DNA from: Bacteroidetes bacterium 46-16
GTDB taxonomy: Bacteria; Bacteroidota; Bacteroidia; Chitinophagales; Chitinophagaceae
Direction of reading: 5' to 3'
Assembly (NCBI GenBank): GCA_001897835.1
Contig: MKUN01000023.1
Location: 34,901 to 90,716 of the forward strand
DNA: 55,816 bases
Positions 8,458 through 16,489 of this stretch are shown here, one piece after another. How positions within the stretch are numbered: the first letter of the stretch is position 1; every line of letters starts with the position of its first letter. A program made the translations under genes and the position numbers. The notes beneath the pieces are model-generated. The model was not told the origin of the DNA, did not search any database, and saw only the letters and a list, made by a program, of their open reading frames with translations.

Positions 8458-8576
8458 ACTATGCAAGCGAACATCCCCCTGGGGCCCCCTTCGGCCAGCG
8501 CACCGTAGGCGCCCGCACAAGGGGGAAATGGCATAGGGCGTGAGATTGCTTCGTACCTCGCAATGACGTGTGCAGG
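8458..8576. repeat. Short intergenic region with a dispersed-repeat-like sequence
   Basis: At 8542-8567 the sequence GAGATTGCTTCG...CTCGCAATGACG has inverted arms ATTGC/GCAAT (8545-8549 and 8560-8564). From memory, very similar ATTGCGAGG...GAAGCAAT units are dispersed in many bacterial genomes. A C-rich/G-rich pair (CCCCCTGGGG and AAGGGGG) lies just upstream. No clear terminator with a T-run is present between the convergent genes. Confidence 0.4.
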
Positions 8577-10463
8577 TCAGCGTCTTATAATGACCTCTAC
8601 TCTCCTGTTCTTAGCCCAGTTCTCTTCACTGTCGTTGGGTGCTACGGGGTTGGCCTCACCCCAGCCTTTGGACTGTATATTGACCGGGTCGTAGCCGAGG
8701 TCGGTGAGGGCCTGTGTTACGAGGTTGGCACGATTGAAGGACAATTGTTCGTTGATCATGGGATTGCCGGTGTTATCGGTATAGCCATTCACGTATATGA
8801 CAATGCTTTTCTCGAAGGTCCATGGGTCCATGGCTTTCCGGATATTGGCGACATCGGAGTCGGAGAGTTTGGCACTGTTGAGCGGGAAGTGTATGGTAAG
8901 TACAAGACTATCGTTTATAGGCGCCTGGTAGTCGCCGGGCAGCATAGCGATATCATGAATGACCGTTGACCTGTCGCGCAGGGTAAAGCTATCATCGAGC
9001 GAGGTATAGCCCACACGATCGATATGCCAGTGGTAATTGATGCCTGCGGGCAGTGTGATCATATAGCTGGCATCGCCGCGATTGCTCATGAAATGAAAGA
9101 GGTTCTCCCCATTGGGCTTATTGATGTGTATGCTGGCATGATTGAGCAGTTCTTTGGACAGGCTGTCGTAAACGACACCCTTTACGATACCTACGGGTAC
9201 AGGTTGCAGGGCCGGGGGCAGCTTCATTTCATAAATATCAAAGTTGCCGGTAGTGCTGTCGCGGTCGGATGCGAAATAGCATTTCTGCCCGTCGGGCGTA
9301 ATGCAAATACTGTTCTCGTCGGAAGAGGTGTTGAGGGGATAGCCCATATTCTTAGGCGTGGTCCACATGGTATCGTTCACGCGGCGGCAGTAAAAGAGAT
9401 CGCTGCCGCCCATGCCTGCAATGCCTGTACTGGCAAAATAAAGGGTATTGTTATCGGGGTGCAGGAAGGGGGCCGTTTCATTGCCTGCTGTATTGATGCG
9501 TGGCCCCATATTGCGGGGCACCTGCCAGTAGCCATTCTCAAAACGGCTGACCCAAATATCGAAGCCGCCATAGCCACCGGGACGATCGCTTACGAAGAAT
9601 AACTCGCGGTTGTCGGCAGAGAGGCAGGGCATGCCCTCGTAACCCGGTGAATTTATAGTGGCGCCAAATGTCTGCGGTACGGTCCATGGTGAATCTACAG
9701 CTACGCGGTAGGCCATAAAGAGGTCGCAGCCCCCCTTCTCCCAGCCATTATCGCTACGGTTCTCGCAACGGGTGAAGAACAGGTAGTGCCTGTCGACAGA
9801 GATATTCTGTGCCGACTCCTGGTCGGGCGTATTGGGCGGGCTGCCCATATTGCGTCCTGTGAACCAGCCCCCGCAACTGTCGGGTGTGGCGGAGAAAAAG
9901 TCTTCATCTTCGCCATGCATGCGGCGGGTGTAATAGAGGGTCTGGGTATCGGCGGCTATGCTGGGGTACATCTCGGGATCGGGGGTGTTGATACGGCAGC
10001 CTATGTTTTTCGGGGTATCGGGCAGGGGTTGTGCAAGGGCCTGCGATACGAACAGGGCCTGTGCCTTAAGCCGTTCCCAATCAGCATTGTTATAACGAGG
10101 GGCATAGCGGTTGGCGAGTTGCGTGGCTTCGGCGGGCTGGTAATTGCAGATAAGGCTGCGTACCAGGGGTTTTGCAAAGTTCTCATTGCCTTTGGGGCAG
10201 TTTTGCGATGCGCGCCTGAAGACATCGACCGCTTTACCGAATTGATGCATGGTGAAGTACCACTGGCCAAGCACGCTGTAGGCCTCGGCAAATGCGGGAT
10301 ATGCCTTTATCGCATCCTCCATCGTGCTGCATGCCTTGTCCTGCTCTTTCTGTGCCATATAGTTCATGGCCTCCTCAAACTGGTTGACAGCTTTGGCGGG
10401 TGGCTGCGCCAGAGCAGCCACAGACAGCAAAAGAGGAAATAAGAGTGCGAATAGCCGGCGCAT
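8577..10463 (-). CDS. PorE-like OmpA-family protein: TPR, PD40 propeller, regulatory-like domain, OmpA domain
   Basis: From the ATG at 10463 the protein has 628 residues. A signal peptide (MRRLFALLFPLLLSVAALAQ) precedes TPR-like helices (about 25-130), then WD40-like PD40 repeats with motifs such as LFFVSDRPGGYGGFDIW and LYFASTGIAGMGGSDLFY, a carboxypeptidase-regulatory-like beta domain (about 410-500) and a C-terminal OmpA peptidoglycan-binding domain with VNGYTDNTG and NRRVEV. This order matches the published description of PorE, which anchors the T9SS ring to peptidoglycan. PorE is a lipoprotein, but here no lipobox cysteine is visible, so it may be a paralogue. The frame stays open upstream to 11552, but that stretch is antisense to the next gene and is not part of the protein. 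Confidence 0.88.
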   Translation of the reverse strand: MRRLFALLFPLLLSVAALAQPPAKAVNQFEEAMNYMAQKEQDKACSTMEDAIKAYPAFAEAYSVLGQWYFTMHQFGKAVDVFRRASQNCPKGNENFAKPLVRSLICNYQPAEATQLANRYAPRYNNADWERLKAQALFVSQALAQPLPDTPKNIGCRINTPDPEMYPSIAADTQTLYYTRRMHGEDEDFFSATPDSCGGWFTGRNMGSPPNTPDQESAQNISVDRHYLFFTRCENRSDNGWEKGGCDLFMAYRVAVDSPWTVPQTFGATINSPGYEGMPCLSADNRELFFVSDRPGGYGGFDIWVSRFENGYWQVPRNMGPRINTAGNETAPFLHPDNNTLYFASTGIAGMGGSDLFYCRRVNDTMWTTPKNMGYPLNTSSDENSICITPDGQKCYFASDRDSTTGNFDIYEMKLPPALQPVPVGIVKGVVYDSLSKELLNHASIHINKPNGENLFHFMSNRGDASYMITLPAGINYHWHIDRVGYTSLDDSFTLRDRSTVIHDIAMLPGDYQAPINDSLVLTIHFPLNSAKLSDSDVANIRKAMDPWTFEKSIVIYVNGYTDNTGNPMINEQLSFNRANLVTQALTDLGYDPVNIQSKGWGEANPVAPNDSEENWAKNRRVEVIIRR

Positions 10464-10477
10464 AATGTGGAAAAGTA

Positions 10478-10485
10478 CAAAAATA
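10478..10485 (-). promoter_or_regulatory. TATTTTTG box upstream of the PorE-like gene
   Basis: The minus strand reads TATTTTTG, an exact TAnnTTTG match 14 bases before the ATG at 10463. The -33 element is weak. The 88-bp gap to the divergent DUF2130 gene must hold promoters for both. Confidence 0.4.
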
Positions 10486-10551
10486 ATCAGCCTTAACTTA
10501 TTGGCATAAAGCCGAACTTTGTATTTTCCGAATGTAAGACAGCAAGCGCGT

Positions 10552-11823
10552 ATGAGCACAACGATAATATGTCCGCAATGTAACCATGAATTTGAGCCGA
10601 GTGATGCAATAGCACAATCGATAGAGAAGGAGATGCGCGGCAAACTGGAGGTAGAGTGGCGGAAGCGCCTGGAGGGCCTTAATGCGGATAAACAGGCCAT
10701 AGAACAGCGGCAAAAGGAACTGGAGCAGCGGGCGCAGCAGCAGGATGAGGAACTGAAACGCAGGCTTGAGGCAGAAAAGAAGGGTATAGAGGAATTGCTG
10801 GCCAAACAGATAGGCGAAAAAGTGCAGGGCGACTTTGCCGTGAAGCTGCGCATGCTGGAAGATGCCAATAAGGAACAGGATGCAAAACTGGCCGAGGCCA
10901 GGCAAAAGGAACTGGATTTCCTGAAAAAGATGCAGGAACTGAAAACAAGGGAGCATGAACTGGAGGTGGAAATGCAGCGGAGGATGCTGGAAGAGCGTAA
11001 CAAGCTGGGTGAACAGATAAAGAAGGAAGAAGAGGAGAAGAACAGGCTGAAAGAGACCGCACACCAGATGAAGGTGAAGGAACTGGAGAAACAACTGGAA
11101 GACCAGCGCAAACTGGCGGAGGAGATGAGGCGTAAAGCCGAGCAGGGCTCGATGCAGCTACAGGGCGAGGTGCAGGAACTGGCACTGGAAGAACTGCTGC
11201 GCAGTTCATTCCCCTTTGACCTGGTGAGCGAGGTAGGTAAAGGTGTGCGCGGGGCGGACTGTATACAGACCGTGCGCAATAACCTGGGGCAGGAGTGCGG
11301 CAAGATCATATACGAGAGCAAAAGGACCAAGGAATTCAGTGTGGAATGGATAGAAAAACTGAAAGCCGATATGCGCAGCCAGGGGGCGGATGTAGCGGTG
11401 ATCGTAACACAGGCCAAGCCTAAAGACCTGGACGGCTTTGGGGAAAAAGACGGAGTATGGATATGCGGCTTCAATGATGTGAAGGCGCTGGCCATAGTGC
11501 TGCGCGACCTGATCATTAAAGTATATACCGCCACCAAGAACCATGAGAACAAGGGCGATAAAATGACCCTGCTGTATAACTACCTGACGGGAACAGAATT
11601 CTCGGAACAATGGAAAGCGATCAGGGAGGCTTTTATGAGTATGCGCACCACGATACAAAGGGAGCGGGATATGATGGAGAAGCTATGGAAGGCCCGCGAG
11701 AAGCAACTGGAAAAGGTGCTGCTGAACGCGGCTCATGTAAAAGGCTCGATAGAAGGGATAGCCGGTATGGATAATGTGGACCTGAACCTTATAGAGGACG
11801 GGGACAGTTACCTGCTGGAATAA
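10552..11823 (+). CDS. DUF2130 domain protein: zinc-ribbon-like N-terminus, long coiled coil, predicted nuclease-like C-terminus
   Basis: The 423-residue protein starts MSTTIICPQCNHEF (CPQC at 7-10, one half of a possible zinc ribbon). A long charged heptad-rich coiled coil runs from about 25 to 225. The C-terminal domain contains GKIIYESKRTKEFS followed by WIEKLKADMRSQGADVAVIVTQ in two blocks; the E-x-K and preceding acidic residues resemble a PD-(D/E)XK restriction-type core, as predicted for DUF2130. Function is unknown. I chose the ATG at 10552 because an upstream alternative (10519) adds residues not resembling the family. A perfect hairpin terminator follows. Confidence 0.85.
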   Translation: MSTTIICPQCNHEFEPSDAIAQSIEKEMRGKLEVEWRKRLEGLNADKQAIEQRQKELEQRAQQQDEELKRRLEAEKKGIEELLAKQIGEKVQGDFAVKLRMLEDANKEQDAKLAEARQKELDFLKKMQELKTREHELEVEMQRRMLEERNKLGEQIKKEEEEKNRLKETAHQMKVKELEKQLEDQRKLAEEMRRKAEQGSMQLQGEVQELALEELLRSSFPFDLVSEVGKGVRGADCIQTVRNNLGQECGKIIYESKRTKEFSVEWIEKLKADMRSQGADVAVIVTQAKPKDLDGFGEKDGVWICGFNDVKALAIVLRDLIIKVYTATKNHENKGDKMTLLYNYLTGTEFSEQWKAIREAFMSMRTTIQRERDMMEKLWKAREKQLEKVLLNAAHVKGSIEGIAGMDNVDLNLIEDGDSYLLE

Positions 11824-11854
11824 CCCGCTAAGCTAAAGACATATGCGTATCAAA

Positions 11855-11880
11855 GAAATGCCCCAATAATGGGGCATTTC
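11855..11880. terminator. Perfect 10-bp hairpin between convergent genes
   Basis: GAAATGCCCC, loop AATAAT, GGGGCATTTC. The stem is flanked by A-rich sequence on the left and CAATTATAG on the right. It lies between the ends of the DUF2130 gene and the BNR cargo gene and probably serves both strands. Confidence 0.75.
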
Positions 11881-11942
11881 AATTATAGTAAAACCAATGC
11901 AGGACTTTAGTACGTGTTCGCAGCCGAACAAAAGTTACATAC

Positions 11943-14900
11943 TTATTCCAATATTATTTTTCGCACATAATGCTGTCCTGTAGCGGTTTCGATGTTGAGC
12001 TGGTAAATACCACGGGGATATTCTGTGAGGTTGAGCGTGGTATTGAGGTTGCCATTGCTTAAAGCCACATTCCTGCGGGTAATGAGGGCGCCGGTCATGT
12101 TGTAGCAGGTTATGGTTACTTCTTTGGCAGCAAGACCATTAGCAGTTATCGCGAATATGCCCCCGGTTGGATTGGGATATACCTGTACCGTATTGTCGTT
12201 CCCGATAGCATTGATACCCACAGGGTGGGGATATATCTTTATGTTCACATTATCGATATAGAGGGTATTGCCATAGTGTCCGATATTCTCAAAAGAGAGT
12301 TGCACACTATTGCCCAGCCATGCATTGAGCGAGATAGTGTCCTTGCGCCATTCGGCAGCCGCGGGGACGAAATAACTGCCATTGGCAGGTGCAGTGGCCA
12401 GGGTGTCGCCCCATTTTACATATACCGGTGTATAAGTATGGCCGCAATCGGTAGATAGGCCTACCATAAGGCTATCGGGGTAGGCTGCGCTGTATGGTGC
12501 ATACGCTACATCAAAAGTGACATAGGCAGAGTCGGCATCGCTGAGGTCTGCTTTTGGCGCGATAAGGGCATCGTGCCTGCCGCCTGCATCGTAGTTGTAA
12601 TTGTCGAAAAAAGCGGAGTGTGTGCTCAGTCCAAAGCCGCCCACCGTATCTACATGCTGCCATGTGCCGCCCTGCGAAGCCAACTGCCATTGCAGCGGCG
12701 GAAATGGGTTGCCTTCAAAACCTTCCTGCAAGGATACAGGGGTGCCTAATGATGCATCTATATAGTTCTGTTTGGTGATGGTATCGGAACTGGCCACACC
12801 GTTAACCACAAGTTTGGCATCGTAAAGGCCGGGTGTATTATATACCACTACAGGGCTATTGGCTACAGAACTGGATGGCGTGCCGCCGGGAAACAACCAG
12901 AGGAATGAAACTACATTACCGAACAGGTTTTTGCTGAAGTGTACGGTGTCGCCTGCGCAGATGTATTGCTTGTCGGCAACAAAATCACCTGTCGGCGGCA
13001 GGTTGTTCTGAATATTGCACTCCCATACGCCACGACCATAGGTGGACACGCGTAAAGTACTTGCTGCGGTGCCATCGTTGTATATCATAAAGTCGGTGAT
13101 CTGCGGTATGGTAGGCAGGCCATTGGTGACAGACCAGTTTGCCATAGCATTGTCTTTATAATACACATAATTGCCCAGGCAGACGAAAAGCCTTTCGGTG
13201 TTGGAGTAGTCATCAGACAAGACACGGTTGATGTTGAGTGCCGGGAGGTTAAGGGTAATGTTTGTCCAGTTAATACCCTTGTTGGCAGAGCGATAAATGC
13301 TTTGCCCGCATGTGAGGTACACTATGTTTTTATCCTGCTTGTCGGTAGCTATACTTGCTGTAGCTGCCGTGCCTGAGGGTGTAGCGATCACCGTAAAAAG
13401 CGGGCTGGCCGCCAATGCATTGTCGCAACGGTATAGATGATCGTTGTTGGTGACCACATAGAGGATATTGCTATCGGCATGGCAGGATTCTATGTCTTTT
13501 ACCGTTTCACCCGTAATATATAGTTGTGTCCATGCAGGTGCAGCGTTGTCAATATTCGTACTGCGCCATATGGTATCGCTGCCGGCAAAGGCTACGTTGT
13601 GCATATTGGGCAGGAACTCCATATCCGAATTGTTGGTGGGGTCGAATGGACTGTTGAAAGGCTGATCGCCGGCAAGGGGTTGGAGTGTCCTCCTGTCGCC
13701 TGTGCCAAAATAATATACCGTAGCGCCGGGCAGGTAATCGAAGCCGCATTTAGTGCCCCAGTCACCGCCACGGTTGCACTTCCATGTATTGTCGAAATAC
13801 AATTCTCCATTATCCTGCGTGCCTATACTTACCATTTGCCTGATGATGGGGCTTTGTGCGGCACGGTATATCTCGGTAGCGGCAATGCCGTCACTGCGTG
13901 GCGACCATTGTGTCGCCAGCGTATCGGTCGACATCCATACGCCGCCATCATTGGCATTGAAGCGCTGGGTATTGTTGTAAGGGTTCCACTGAATTTGGTG
14001 CATATCGGTATGGCATTCATTCCACCAACTGGTGCGCTTGCTCCAGGTTACACCCCCATCGGTAGAGCGCCATACATTATGCGCCACCAAAAGCAGTTCA
14101 TTTGCGTTTTGCGGATTGGCAGCCAGGCCAAAATTGTAGTTGCCCTGTGAACCGGATGCAGGATTATCGTCGTAACATACCAGGCACTGGGTATTGCTGT
14201 TGTAAACCGTGGTGAAATTAGTCCCGTGGTCATCGGACCTGTTGATGACACCATTGCCGCCTGTAGTGCCTACGTATACCACATTGGTGTCGGCAGCGCT
14301 TACTGCAAGGCGCAGCCCGCCATTGCCCCCCGGTATGGTAAGGCCCGTGGTTATTTGGGTCCATGTATCGCCAAAATCGATGCTGCGGTAGAACTGCGTG
14401 GCAGTAACCGCATAAAGTGTCTTATTACTGCCGGGTACCAGTTTCATATCGCGAAATGAACCACCGGTATGCGTTTGTGTCCAGCTGCTGCCGCCATTGG
14501 TTGTTTTCCAGATGCCGTTGTTGGTAGCAGCCACTACTGTATTATTATTGGTGGGGTCCAAGATCATTTCCAGTGCCATACGGAACCCAATATTTGTTGT
14601 TACCGGGCTCCATGTGGCGCCGCCATTGGTAGTTTTGTAAATGCCATAGGTGGCATAATAATAATTAGGATCGCCGGTAGAGAGATAAATGACCTGGTCA
14701 TTGGTATGATCGACACATACGGAAGCACAGGCCGTAGTAGGAAAAGTTTCGGTACCGGTACTTACCGACCATGTTTGCCCGTTATCGTTGCTGATATATA
14801 AACCGCCCGATGCACTGACCGCGTATATCTTCTGAGCATTGGTGGGATGAAATTTCACCTGGCATACGCGGCCGATACCATCTACCTGCCCGCTCACGTT

Positions 14901-15014
14901 GACCGGGAACTGTATGGGGCCGGTATTGGTCCATGTGCCCATTGCGGGCTGTGCCATACTGCTGAAAGACGTGATAGCAGCTAATACTGAACAAAACAGC
15001 CGGCGTAATTTCAT
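11943..15014 (-). CDS. T9SS type A cargo: secreted BNR/sortilin-like beta-propeller with PKD domain
   Basis: The 1023-residue product begins with a signal peptide (MKLRRLFCSVLAAITSFSSMAQ). About 630 residues of BNR/Asp-box-type repeats follow, with units such as GLYISNDNGQTWS, GIYKTTNGGATWS and GIWKTTNGGSSWT, forming sortilin/VPS10-like propellers. A PKD-type domain lies near 680-760 (FLWLFPGGTPS...VYNTPGLYDAKLVV), then a jelly-roll-like region with DNYNYDAGGRHDALIAP. The last 80 residues are a Por secretion tail (VQVYPNPTGGIFAI...YPRGIYQLNI...YVRKIILE). It should be exported by Sec, then by T9SS to the cell surface. A catalytic role is not shown. The small gene at 15032 precedes it by 17 bp, indicating an operon. 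Confidence 0.9.
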   Translation of the reverse strand: MKLRRLFCSVLAAITSFSSMAQPAMGTWTNTGPIQFPVNVSGQVDGIGRVCQVKFHPTNAQKIYAVSASGGLYISNDNGQTWSVSTGTETFPTTACASVCVDHTNDQVIYLSTGDPNYYYATYGIYKTTNGGATWSPVTTNIGFRMALEMILDPTNNNTVVAATNNGIWKTTNGGSSWTQTHTGGSFRDMKLVPGSNKTLYAVTATQFYRSIDFGDTWTQITTGLTIPGGNGGLRLAVSAADTNVVYVGTTGGNGVINRSDDHGTNFTTVYNSNTQCLVCYDDNPASGSQGNYNFGLAANPQNANELLLVAHNVWRSTDGGVTWSKRTSWWNECHTDMHQIQWNPYNNTQRFNANDGGVWMSTDTLATQWSPRSDGIAATEIYRAAQSPIIRQMVSIGTQDNGELYFDNTWKCNRGGDWGTKCGFDYLPGATVYYFGTGDRRTLQPLAGDQPFNSPFDPTNNSDMEFLPNMHNVAFAGSDTIWRSTNIDNAAPAWTQLYITGETVKDIESCHADSNILYVVTNNDHLYRCDNALAASPLFTVIATPSGTAATASIATDKQDKNIVYLTCGQSIYRSANKGINWTNITLNLPALNINRVLSDDYSNTERLFVCLGNYVYYKDNAMANWSVTNGLPTIPQITDFMIYNDGTAASTLRVSTYGRGVWECNIQNNLPPTGDFVADKQYICAGDTVHFSKNLFGNVVSFLWLFPGGTPSSSVANSPVVVYNTPGLYDAKLVVNGVASSDTITKQNYIDASLGTPVSLQEGFEGNPFPPLQWQLASQGGTWQHVDTVGGFGLSTHSAFFDNYNYDAGGRHDALIAPKADLSDADSAYVTFDVAYAPYSAAYPDSLMVGLSTDCGHTYTPVYVKWGDTLATAPANGSYFVPAAAEWRKDTISLNAWLGNSVQLSFENIGHYGNTLYIDNVNIKIYPHPVGINAIGNDNTVQVYPNPTGGIFAITANGLAAKEVTITCYNMTGALITRRNVALSNGNLNTTLNLTEYPRGIYQLNIETATGQHYVRKIILE

Positions 15015-15031
15015 TTGAATGTATTGAGGTG

Positions 15032-15442
15032 TTATTTATTGTTTTCTTTCTGTGCTTCAAATATGGCCAGGCGTTGTGCCGGGCCCAATATCCTGCCATC
15101 CTGCTGCACATAAGGCAGCACACGCTGGCGCCAGCGCTCGTACTTTTTTACCGCCATGCGCATGTCATCATCCTGCCTTATTTTCTTTTGCCTGTGCTTT
15201 GAAGGTATTTTTTCTCTTTCGGCATGCTCGCCGATAATGTCGTGCTCTCCGCCGGGTTTCTCGTGGTGTTGCCAGTATATTTTATATGCTTTCTCCGCTT
15301 CGAAATAATTGGTTGTGGTATCGTCCATCATATCGATCCATACCGGTGTGCGCGCATAATCTTTGTCCGTATATTGTTTTTGCTGCGCATGTACAGTGGC
15401 TGTGCAGCACAGTAGCAGGCAGAGGAGCATGAATTTATTCAT
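15032..15442 (-). CDS. Small secreted protein of unknown function, partner of the BNR cargo gene
   Basis: This 136-residue protein has a signal peptide (MNKFMLLCLLLCCTATVHAQ) and a charged, Trp/Tyr/His-rich mature part with WIDMMDDTTTNYFEAEKAY and KIYWQHHEKPGGEHDIIGE, ending in basic helices. From memory, small proteins with this D-M-M-D-D...NYFEA pattern occur beside sortilin-like cargo genes in Bacteroidota, but I know no function. It is the first gene of the pair with the 1023-residue cargo, so a role in its export or surface assembly is possible. Confidence 0.8.
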   Translation of the reverse strand: MNKFMLLCLLLCCTATVHAQQKQYTDKDYARTPVWIDMMDDTTTNYFEAEKAYKIYWQHHEKPGGEHDIIGEHAEREKIPSKHRQKKIRQDDDMRMAVKKYERWRQRVLPYVQQDGRILGPAQRLAIFEAQKENNK

Positions 15443-15499
15443 ACTGCAAGTTATTAATAATGGGTTAAATAAAGGGGATAAGTGGCGAAGCGTATTTTT

Positions 15500-16480
15500 T
15501 TAGTGGCTGAAAGGATTTTGCGCCGTTTGCAGGAACTCGTTCCACACCTCGACAACTATTTCTGCGGCGGGTTTGATCTCTTTGATAATGCTGCTTACCT
15601 GGCCTATTTCCAGTTCGCCCTCGTTCATATCCCCATCGAACATGCCTTTTTTAGCACGTGCCCTGCCTAACAGGTCGGTAAGGCCCGCTATATCCATGCA
15701 GCGGTCTTCGGCCTGCTGTACCTGGCGGTAAAATTCGTTTTTGATAACCCGGACCGGCGTCAGTTTTTTCAGGGTAAGTATGGTATCGCCTTCGCCGGCC
15801 GATACTATTGCCTGCTTAAAAGCTGCGTTGCTGGATGCTTCGGGGCTGCACACAAAACGGCTGCCCATCTGTACCCCTTCGGCACCGAGGGCCATCATGG
15901 CATACATGGCGCGGCCTGTGGCTATTCCTCCGGCGGCTATCAAAGGAATAGAAATAGCTTCGCGCACAGCGGGGATAAGGCATAGTGTAGTGGTCTCTTC
16001 GCGACCATTATGGCCTCCTGCCTCAAAGCCCTCAGCCACTACCGCATCCACACCGGCGTCCTCGCTTTTCTTTGCAAATTTGGCGCTGGATACTACGTGT
16101 ACCACCTTAATGCCCTGTTCTTTGAATTTGCCGGTCCATGTTTTAGGGTTGCCGGCCGATGTAAACACTATGGGTACCTGCTCTTCGATAATTACAGCAA
16201 CATGTTTATCGATATCGGGGTATAGCAAAGGAAGATTGACCGCAAAGGGCTTTTCGGTGGCCTTTTTACATTTCCGGATATGCTCACGCAAAATATCCGG
16301 GTACATGCTGCCGGCGCCTATGATACCAAGGCCCCCGGCATTGCTCACTGCAGCAGCGAGGCGCCAGCCCGAGGCCCATATCATACCGGCCTGTATAATG
16401 GGATACTGTATGCCGAAAAGCTGTGTAATGCGGTTATCGAAAGCTGAATGGCCTGCAGTGAATTTACCTTCAAAAAGCAT
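15500..16480 (-). CDS. Nitronate monooxygenase family FMN protein
   Basis: The 326-residue protein belongs to the 2-nitropropane dioxygenase/NMO TIM-barrel family, which oxidises alkyl nitronates with FMN; some members act instead as enoyl-ACP reductases (FabK). Visible blocks are YPIIQAGMIWASGWRLAAAV at about 30-49, SNAGGLGIIGAGSM, the EGFEAGGHNGR loop, and the FMN-phosphate site IAAGGIATGRAM followed by GAEGVQMGSRF. It lies 9 bp behind the M16 peptidase gene on the same strand and is probably cotranscribed with it. Confidence 0.88.
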   Translation of the reverse strand: MLFEGKFTAGHSAFDNRITQLFGIQYPIIQAGMIWASGWRLAAAVSNAGGLGIIGAGSMYPDILREHIRKCKKATEKPFAVNLPLLYPDIDKHVAVIIEEQVPIVFTSAGNPKTWTGKFKEQGIKVVHVVSSAKFAKKSEDAGVDAVVAEGFEAGGHNGREETTTLCLIPAVREAISIPLIAAGGIATGRAMYAMMALGAEGVQMGSRFVCSPEASSNAAFKQAIVSAGEGDTILTLKKLTPVRVIKNEFYRQVQQAEDRCMDIAGLTDLLGRARAKKGMFDGDMNEGELEIGQVSSIIKEIKPAAEIVVEVWNEFLQTAQNPFSH

Positions 16481-16489
16481 GTGGCGTAA

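Noticed and set aside
9024-9602. 192-codon plus-strand frame inside the PorE-like gene
   Set aside because: Antisense shadow of the propeller region; no independent evidence of coding.
10464-11552. Upstream extension of the OmpA-family frame to 991 codons
   Set aside because: The extra 363 residues are Ser/Cys-rich antisense of the DUF2130 coiled coil; the real signal peptide starts at 10463.
15500-16480. FabK-type enoyl-ACP reductase
   Set aside because: Not distinguishable by eye from nitronate monooxygenase; no fatty-acid synthesis neighbours, so the family name is kept.
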